Assembly: GCF_001677955.1 (NCBI RefSeq)
Contig: NZ_LELA01000090.1
Location: 1-64,000 of the forward strand
From: Chryseobacterium sp. BGARF1
GTDB lineage: Bacteria; Bacteroidota; Bacteroidia; Flavobacteriales; Weeksellaceae
DNA length: 64,000 bases
Direction: 5' to 3'
Shown: in pieces, positions 59,022 to 64,000 of the stretch
Layout of the letters: each line of letters starts with the position of its first letter
How positions within the stretch are numbered: the stretch's first letter is position 1
The notes under the pieces: model-generated
What the model was told of the DNA's origin: nothing
What the model saw: the letters and a program-made list of their open reading frames with translations, nothing else
Databases searched by the model: none
Program-made: the position numbers and the translations under genes

Positions 59022-59788
59022 TGAAAAAGCTGACTAAGTTTTTATTAAATAAAATTCCTCGTCCGATGCTTATTAAGATGAGTATTTGGGCGCGTCCGTT
59101 GATCTATCAGTTTTTCAAGGGTGATAAATTTTATGACCCTATTGATGGCAAATCTTATCGTAAATTTCTTCCTTATGGCTACGGAAAGCAAAGAGAAAAT
59201 GCTTTATCTCCAGGAACCTTAAGTCTTGAAAGACACCGCCAAATGTATCTTTACTTACAGAATGAAACTGATTTTTTTATTAAAAATTATAAAGTTTTGC
59301 ATATTGCTCCTGAACAGGAATTTCTGAGAAAGTTTAAAAGAATGAGTAATCTCAACTATATTTCTGCCGATCTGTATTCGCCGATTGTAGATGTAAAAGC
59401 TGATATTTTAGATTTGCCTTTTGAAAATGAAAGTTTCGATATTATCTTTTGTAATCACGTTTTAGAGCATATTCAGGACGATGCTAAAGCGATGAGCGAG
59501 CTGTATAGAGTAATGAAACCAGGAGGTTGGGGAATCCTGCAGGTTCCTATGAAAAATTCTTTGGAAAAAACCTACGAAGATTTCTCAATTACCGACCCGA
59601 AAGAAAGACAAAAACATTTCGGACAGTATGATCATGTGCGTTGGTACGGGATGGATTATTTCGATCGTTTGATAAACGCGGGTTTTGAAGTGGAAGCTAA
59701 TTTTTATTCGCAGCAGTTTTCTGATGCAGAAATTAAAAAATATGGTTTAAGACTTAACGAAATTTTGCCAATCGTTTTAAAGAAATAA
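59021..59788 (+). CDS. Class I SAM-dependent methyltransferase
   Basis: 255 residues. Rossmann-like core ~95-190: VLHIAPEQEFLRKFKRM (motif I with E replacing the usual glycine-rich GxGxG), ADILDLPFENESFDIIFCNHVLEHI (motifs II-III), YRVMKPGGWGILQVP. The C-terminal part is typical of the Methyltransf_11 group. The N-terminal basic region (KKLTKFLLNKIPRP) may contact a membrane or nucleic acid. The target is unknown. It is translationally coupled to map (TAATG). Confidence 0.82.
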   Translation: MKKLTKFLLNKIPRPMLIKMSIWARPLIYQFFKGDKFYDPIDGKSYRKFLPYGYGKQRENALSPGTLSLERHRQMYLYLQNETDFFIKNYKVLHIAPEQEFLRKFKRMSNLNYISADLYSPIVDVKADILDLPFENESFDIIFCNHVLEHIQDDAKAMSELYRVMKPGGWGILQVPMKNSLEKTYEDFSITDPKERQKHFGQYDHVRWYGMDYFDRLINAGFEVEANFYSQQFSDAEIKKYGLRLNEILPIVLKK

Positions 59789-59823
59789 AAAAATCGGCTT
59801 CAAATCTTGAAGCCGATTTTTTA
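59788..59823. terminator. Bidirectional terminator
   Basis: Perfect stem AAAATCGGCTTCA / TGAAGCCGATTTT between the methyltransferase stop (59788) and the convergent T9SS gene (59839). Confidence 0.9.
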
Positions 59824-59838
59824 TTATAAGCGGAAAAT

Positions 59839-60540
59839 TTATTTTTTAATAAAAATTTCTGATTTAAAGTTTTCTATACTTAAAATATATTGTCCGGTTG
59901 CAAAACTGCTTATATCTATTTTTTGAATTTTATCCGATGTTAAAGTTTCAAATAAAATCTTTCCTGAGAGATCATTGATCTTCAACTTTAAGTTCTTTTC
60001 GACATTCTCTATGATTACAAAATCTGTAGAAGGATTTGGGTATAATTTGAAAGCTTTCTTAATAGCGTTTTCCTTTGTACCTAAAAATGAATTATTATAA
60101 TAAATTTTATCTCCGGTTGTTACTTTTGTTATAATAAGCGTTTTCGAATTGCTATTATTTACAATTTCATAATTAAAAATTGCTCCTGAAGTTGTATTCA
60201 AATAAAAATCGCAGTTTTTCTGGTCATAAGCTTGAGCTGCAGCAGCATTTGTACCATTATAAACTGCCAACGTACATCCACCACCTTGTCTTGTAAAGCT
60301 GTCTGTCACCGTATTAAAAGTAATCGTTGAATTTGCTGAATTGTAATATGAAGAATTAAAATTATAATTACCTCCATTATTAGCGAACAAAGACGTACCC
60401 GTAGAAACTTGCATTACAGGAGTATCAGACGTCTGATTACTTAATACAATTTTTGAAATATACCAATCATTATTAAAAAGTTCAGCATTTTGTCCAAATA
60501 ATGAACAACTGATAAACAGAAAAAATAGTTTTGTTCTCAT
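59839..60540 (-). CDS. T9SS type A sorting-domain protein
   Basis: 233 residues: signal peptide (LFFLFISCSLFGQ), a beta-rich N-terminal domain (~20-150: NGGNYNFNSSYYNSANSTITF), and a C-terminal sorting domain of ~75 residues starting KLYPNPSTDF and ending EIFIKK. This tail sends proteins through the type IX secretion system, which is specific to Bacteroidota. The function of the cargo domain is unknown. Confidence 0.85.
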   Translation of the reverse strand: MRTKLFFLFISCSLFGQNAELFNNDWYISKIVLSNQTSDTPVMQVSTGTSLFANNGGNYNFNSSYYNSANSTITFNTVTDSFTRQGGGCTLAVYNGTNAAAAQAYDQKNCDFYLNTTSGAIFNYEIVNNSNSKTLIITKVTTGDKIYYNNSFLGTKENAIKKAFKLYPNPSTDFVIIENVEKNLKLKINDLSGKILFETLTSDKIQKIDISSFATGQYILSIENFKSEIFIKK

Positions 60541-60554
60541 AGAAAAGTTTTTCC

Positions 60555-60562
60555 CAAATATA
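60555..60562 (-). promoter_or_regulatory. Bacteroidota -7 box (TATATTTG) of the T9SS gene
   Basis: An exact TAnnTTTG match on the minus strand 14 bases before the ATG at 60540. Confidence 0.45.
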
Positions 60563-60581
60563 AGAAATAAACCATTTACTT

Positions 60582-60908
60582 TTAATGAGAAACTGCTTTC
60601 AATCCAATTACAGAACCAATCAATGTTGAAATGAAGAATATTCTCCAGAAACTTGCAGGGTCTTTAAACACTAAAATTCCTACCAAAGCTGTTCCTACAG
60701 CTCCAATTCCGGTCCAGACTGCATAAGCAGTTCCGATAGGTAAAGTTTCTGTTGCTTTGATGAGCAAAAGCATACTGATGGTGAGACAAACCAAAAATCC
60801 TCCAAACCACCAATACATCTCGTTTCCAGTGGTTTCCTTTACTTTTCCGAGGCATGATGCAAAAGCAACCTCAAAAATTCCTGCGATGATTAAAATAATC
60901 CAGTTCAT
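60582..60908 (-). CDS. Small multidrug resistance family exporter, Gdx/SugE type
   Basis: 108 residues, four hydrophobic segments. The membrane-embedded Glu lies in AGIFEVAFASC near residue 13, and the hallmark TAYAVWTGIGAVGT near 62 is that of the Gdx/SugE (guanidinium exporter) branch rather than the drug-exporting EmrE branch. It acts as a dual-topology dimer using the proton gradient. I saw no guanidine riboswitch in front of it. It is monocistronic. Confidence 0.85.
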   Translation of the reverse strand: MNWIILIIAGIFEVAFASCLGKVKETTGNEMYWWFGGFLVCLTISMLLLIKATETLPIGTAYAVWTGIGAVGTALVGILVFKDPASFWRIFFISTLIGSVIGLKAVSH

Positions 60909-61023
60909 TACTATTTAATTTTATACCACAAAATTGAGGTTTTAAAGTGAAATAAAATTTTACAAATGTTAAAAAATGAAATTTAAGTATGAAATTTATT
61001 TAAGATGGGAATAAGTATGATTT

Positions 61024-61110
61024 GCTCTGTAGGAATAAAACCTTTGTAGAAAATTTATAAAAAAATTATGAGCTCCCCTAAGGAGCGAAACAATACTAGA
61101 AATTCAATTT
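61024..61110. repeat. Imperfect tandem repeat of a palindromic Chryseobacterium-type element
   Basis: Two imperfect copies: GCTCTGTAGGA..AAAC..GTAGAAA (61024-61054) and GCTCCCCTAAGGAGCGAAAC..TAGAAA (61074-61102). The second holds a small palindrome GCTCC..GGAGC. From general knowledge such words recur in intergenic DNA of Chryseobacterium; the tandem form is visible here. Confidence 0.45.
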
Positions 61111-61113
61111 TAA

Positions 61114-61677
61114 TTATTTAATTTCTGCTCGAATTCTGCTAAGACTCACCTGAGTAATTCCTAAATAAGAAGCGATATAACCAAGCTGAACTCGTTGCAA
61201 TAAATAAGGTTTTTCTTTCAGCAAGTCTTTATACCTTTCCGTTGCCGTTTTGTATTGTCGGGATATGATTAATTCTTCGGTTTTTACCAGTTCCCGTTCT
61301 GCAAATTTTCGTCCCCAATTTGCAATGTGAATGTCTTCATTATAAAGCATTTTGAGTTTACTGGTTTCCAATCTGTAAAATTCGCAGTCTTCCAGAAGTT
61401 CTATATTTTCATAGCCAGGTTTTTCATCTACATAACTTTTCATGGAAACTACAGTTTCGCCTTCAGTTCCAAACCAAAAAGTGATGTCGTTGTTTTCTGT
61501 AGAAGCATAGGCACGAACAATTCCTTTTTTTAAAAAATAGAGGTAAGGAATCACTTTATTGGCTTCCATCAGGCAAAATCCTTTAGGATAATTAACTTTT
61601 GAAATATGTTGTACCAAACTTTCTTTTGAAGCTTGAGGAAGTGAGTAAATAGTATCTATAATCTCTTTAATATTCAT
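61114..61677 (-). CDS. Crp/Fnr-family regulator
   Basis: 187 residues. N-terminal cyclic-nucleotide-binding beta-roll (~15-115: YPKGFCLMEANKVIPYLYFLKKG, FGTEGETVVSMKSYVDEKP), then a C-terminal helix-turn-helix in LGYIASYLGITQVSLSRIRAEIK. There are no Fe-S cysteines of FNR, so it probably senses a nucleotide or another ligand. The long coding gap on both sides leaves its target unclear; the SMR exporter is next on the same strand. Confidence 0.85.
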   Translation of the reverse strand: MNIKEIIDTIYSLPQASKESLVQHISKVNYPKGFCLMEANKVIPYLYFLKKGIVRAYASTENNDITFWFGTEGETVVSMKSYVDEKPGYENIELLEDCEFYRLETSKLKMLYNEDIHIANWGRKFAERELVKTEELIISRQYKTATERYKDLLKEKPYLLQRVQLGYIASYLGITQVSLSRIRAEIK

Positions 61678-61901
61678 TAGAATAATTGTTTGGAATTAAC
61701 AGCGAAAGTTTCCAATTTTATAATCATTATTAAATAGTTGAATTAAAAATGAAAATATAATGAAGTCAAACGTCTTTACAGTCTTAAAAGTATTTAGTTT
61801 AACAAAAACTCTACAGGCTGTATTCATTAAATTTAGTTCAAAAATAATCTTTTTTAAGCATCTAATTTTCAATATTGGCCGAAAGACCAGTTTTGTTTTA
61901 C

Positions 61902-61909
61902 TAACTTTG
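61902..61909 (+). promoter_or_regulatory. Bacteroidota -7 box (TAACTTTG) of era
   Basis: An exact TAnnTTTG match 32 bases before the era ATG. A TTGG around 61875 is at a slightly long spacing for the -33 element. Confidence 0.5.
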
Positions 61910-61941
61910 CAAATCGTAACAAAACGAATTAATACTTTTAT

Positions 61942-62817
61942 ATGCACAAAGCAGGATTTGTAAACATCGTTGGAAAGCCAAATGCCGGAAAATCTACCCT
62001 TCTGAATCAGTTGATGGGAGAGAAGTTGGCAATTGTAACGCAAAAGGCTCAGACAACACGACATAGAATTTTTGGAATTTATAATGAAGAAGACTTACAG
62101 ATTGTATTTTCTGATACTCCCGGAGTTTTAGACCCAAAATACGGTTTGCAGGAAAAAATGATGGATTTTGTAAAAGACTCTTTACAGGATGCAGACGTTT
62201 TCCTTTTCATTGTAGATGTTACTGATAAAGCTGAACCATCAGAATTTTTGATTGATAAATTGAATAAAATTCCGGTACCGGTTTTATTGTTACTGAATAA
62301 AATTGACCAAACCAATCAAGAAGGTCTAGAAAAAATAGCGACCGAATGGCATGAAAGAATCCCAAAAGCTGAAATTCTTCCTATTTCTGCGTTAAATGCT
62401 TTCAACATAGATATTATTCTCCCGAAATTAAAATCAATGTTACCCGAAAGTCCGGCGTACTACGATAAAGATATGTACACCGACAAACCTGAGCGTTTCT
62501 TTGTAAACGAGGCTATCAGAGAGAAAATTCTTTTAAATTATGAAAAAGAAATTCCATATTCTGTAGAAGTGGTAACTGAAATGTTTAAAGAAAAAGAAGG
62601 CATTATCTTTATCGATTCTATTATTTATGTAGAAAGAGATACCCAAAAAGGGATTATCATCGGTCATAAAGGTGAAGCCATCAAAAAAGTAGGAACTGAA
62701 GCAAGAATTGATCTTGAGAAATTTTTCTCTAAAAAAATTCACTTAAACCTTTTCGTAAAAGTAAAAAAAGACTGGCGAAAAAATGACCGCGATTTGAAGA
62801 ATTTTGGATATAGATAG
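61942..62817 (+). CDS. era: GTPase Era, 16S rRNA maturation and 30S assembly
   Basis: 291 residues. G1 GKPNAGKS, G2 in QTTRHRIFGI, G3 SDTPG, G4 NKID and G5 SALNA, then a C-terminal KH domain (~200-285: VEVVTEMFKEKEGIIFIDSIIYVERDTQKGIIIGHKGEAIKK shown in parts as IIIGHKGEAIKKVG). It binds the 3' end of 16S rRNA. Downstream on the same strand is DoxX. Confidence 0.96.
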   Translation: MHKAGFVNIVGKPNAGKSTLLNQLMGEKLAIVTQKAQTTRHRIFGIYNEEDLQIVFSDTPGVLDPKYGLQEKMMDFVKDSLQDADVFLFIVDVTDKAEPSEFLIDKLNKIPVPVLLLLNKIDQTNQEGLEKIATEWHERIPKAEILPISALNAFNIDIILPKLKSMLPESPAYYDKDMYTDKPERFFVNEAIREKILLNYEKEIPYSVEVVTEMFKEKEGIIFIDSIIYVERDTQKGIIIGHKGEAIKKVGTEARIDLEKFFSKKIHLNLFVKVKKDWRKNDRDLKNFGYR

Positions 62818-62886
62818 ACTAAAACGTCTCTATTCATCGTTGTATTAACGGATATTTTTATTAACTTTAGTTAAAATTTTCAGTCA

Positions 62887-63315
62887 ATGAGCTATTCAAA
62901 CACAAAGGCGAATCCTATAATTTTTGATATTGTACTATTTCTTGTAAGATTGTTTATAGGTTTTGCGATGATTTCGCACGGTTTTCCGAAACTTCAAACA
63001 TTAATTGACGGCGGTGAGATTCAGTTTTATGACTTTTTAGGTTTAGGCCCGAAAATATCTTTAGGATTAACTGTTTTTGCTGAATTTGTTTGTTCAATCT
63101 TCTTAATTTTAGGATTATTTACTAGAGTTGCAGCAGGATTTTTAATCTTTACAATGGCTATTGCAGCGTTTGTAGTTCATGGAGCAGATGGTTTTGACAA
63201 ACGAGAATTAAGCTTATTGTATCTTTCAATTTACTTGATAATTATTACATTTGGAGCCGGAAGATTTTCAATTGATGGAATGATTGAAAAACGAAGAAGA
63301 GCTTCAGATTGGTAA
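62887..63315 (+). CDS. DoxX-family membrane protein
   Basis: 142 residues, four hydrophobic segments: LVRLFIGFAMISHGFPKL (the DoxX start with GFPKL), ISLGLTVFAEFVCSIFLILG, AGFLIFTMAIAAFVV, and LSIYLIIITFGAGRFSID. DoxX proteins are quinone- or thiol-related inner membrane proteins of uncertain role. It ends with a basic tail EKRRRASDW and is followed by a terminator. Confidence 0.88.
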   Translation: MSYSNTKANPIIFDIVLFLVRLFIGFAMISHGFPKLQTLIDGGEIQFYDFLGLGPKISLGLTVFAEFVCSIFLILGLFTRVAAGFLIFTMAIAAFVVHGADGFDKRELSLLYLSIYLIIITFGAGRFSIDGMIEKRRRASDW

Positions 63316-63331
63316 TCAATCTTCATAAAAT

Positions 63332-63367
63332 AAAAAATCCCGAAACATTTTGTTCCGGGATTTTTTT
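63332..63367 (+). terminator. Terminator of the DoxX gene
   Basis: Stem AATCCCGAAAC / GTTCCGGGATT with a 5-base loop and T-run of seven. It may also serve the convergent transaldolase gene. Confidence 0.8.
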
Positions 63368-63425
63368 ATGTGAATTTGAAATATTTTATTCAACGAAGGA
63401 ATATCAAATCTCAAACTTCAAATTC

Positions 63426-64000
63426 TTACGCCAATTTTTGAGAATCTGCAACAAACTGAGCCAAACCGCTGTCTGTTAAAGGATGTTTCAATAAGCTCAA
63501 GATTGGAGGAAGTGGTGAAGTGATAACGTCTGCACCAATTTTTGCACAGTCAATAATATGCATAGAATGACGGATTGAAGCCGCTAAAATCTCAGTATCA
63601 TACATATAGTTATCAAAAATCAATCTGATTTCTTGAATCAAATTTAAACCGTCTGTAGTAATATCATCTAATCTTCCCAAGAACGGAGACACATAAGTTG
63701 CACCCGCTTTAGCCGCTAAAAGAGCTTGCCCTGGAGAGAAAATCAAAGTACAGTTTGTTTTAATTCCTTTATCAGAAAAATATTTCAACGCTTTGATACC
63801 GTCTTTAATCATTGGAATCTTCACCACAATATTTGGGTGAATTGCAGCCAATTCGTCACCTTCTTTGATCATTTCTTCGTACGTTGTAGAAAGTACTTCA
63901 GCAGAAATATCTCCATCTACGATCTCACAGATCGCTTTATAATGATTCTTGATTGCTTCATCACCTTTAATTCCTTCTTTAGCCATCAATGACGGGTTGG
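63426..64000 (-). CDS. Transaldolase / fructose-6-phosphate aldolase-like, 5' end cut by window edge
   Basis: Partial. The frame stays open to the window end, where the minus strand reads NPSLMAKEGIKG, the region just after the TTNPSL of this family, so the real start is outside the window. Small ~220-residue transaldolase type: KIPMIKDGIKAL with the Schiff-base Lys, NCTLIFSPGQALLAAKAGATYVSPFLGRLDD, and C-terminal LKHPLTDSGLAQF. Either transfers dihydroxyacetone in the pentose phosphate pathway or acts as an aldolase; the short form does not distinguish them. Confidence 0.88.
   Translation of the reverse strand, partial: NPSLMAKEGIKGDEAIKNHYKAICEIVDGDISAEVLSTTYEEMIKEGDELAAIHPNIVVKIPMIKDGIKALKYFSDKGIKTNCTLIFSPGQALLAAKAGATYVSPFLGRLDDITTDGLNLIQEIRLIFDNYMYDTEILAASIRHSMHIIDCAKIGADVITSPLPPILSLLKHPLTDSGLAQFVADSQKLA

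Noticed and set aside
60909..61023. Guanidine riboswitch upstream of the Gdx/SugE-type exporter
   Set aside because: I searched the leader for a conserved aptamer-like core and stable paired stems and saw none.
61696..62064. 122-residue minus-strand frame overlapping the start of era
   Set aside because: Cysteine- and phenylalanine-rich shadow of era and its leader, with no family features.
1..64000. CRISPR array, phage, insertion sequence or integrative element
   Set aside because: No regularly spaced repeats, transposase, integrase or phage structural genes other than the VgrG-type T6SS proteins were found. The tRNA at the left edge has no visible attachment-site duplication in the window.

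Overview
The window looks like a chromosomal segment of a Weeksellaceae/Chryseobacterium-type flavobacterium (Bacteroidota). The grounds are low GC, AT-rich intergenic DNA, Bacteroidota-style promoters (a TAnnTTTG box upstream of at least fourteen genes), few Shine-Dalgarno sequences, SusC/SusD-type uptake genes, a type IX secretion sorting tail, a GLPGLI-family protein, lipoproteins with short Bacteroidota signal peptides, and a Bacteroidota-type VgrG with DUF4280 partners. No phage, insertion sequence, integrase or CRISPR array is visible.

Layout. 1-36 is the 5' part of a tRNA-Ser. 0.2-6.5 kb: a membrane-anchored coiled-coil/T5orf172 protein, a secreted aspartyl protease with a PDZ domain, and a MocR regulator divergent from a cupin / DapA-like aldolase / small thioredoxin operon. 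6.5-10.4 kb: two paralogous secreted M28 peptidases around two small membrane proteins; the second M28 copy has lost catalytic residues. 10.4-15.4 kb: serine biosynthesis (serC, serA), a DUF1015 gene, a 4Fe-4S ferredoxin and a LuxC-like acyl-CoA reductase. 15.5-23.5 kb: an exported protein with a frameshifted signal peptide, a Bax-inhibitor-1 protein, a peroxiredoxin/thioredoxin group, a GLPGLI gene between two copies of one terminator, a two-domain M16 peptidase and a class I aminotransferase. 23.6-28 kb: rsmG, a lipoprotein, a DUF922 zinc protease and an AddB-like PD-(D/E)XK nuclease.

28-42.2 kb: an acyl-CoA dehydrogenase, then a polysaccharide utilisation locus. It holds a catalytically dead Nudix (NrtR-type) regulator, an MFS transporter, a SusC/SusD pair, two GH30, one GH3 and one GH16 enzyme. 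The enzyme set fits beta-1,3/beta-1,6-glucan (laminarin or fungal/yeast wall glucan). A repeated GTCTCAAT motif, perfectly palindromic in front of susC, is a candidate operator.

42.5-51.2 kb: a co-directional type VI secretion effector island. It has a full VgrG, a putative His/Cys-dyad effector, an ankyrin protein, several lipoproteins, two DUF4280 PAAR-like proteins, and an orphan VgrG tail fused to a metzincin-like zinc protease. The structural secretion genes are not in the window. Duplicated, diverged lipoproteins and broken gene ends show active recombination. This is the most novel part of the window.

51.5-64 kb: mostly housekeeping genes (fabI, nucleoside phosphorylase, SUI1/YciH, gpmI, acyl-ACP desaturase, HAD phosphatase, map, methyltransferase, T9SS cargo, SMR exporter, Crp/Fnr regulator, era, DoxX) and a 5'-truncated transaldolase at the right edge. 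All functional calls rest on reading the sequence and on family knowledge; no database search was run.
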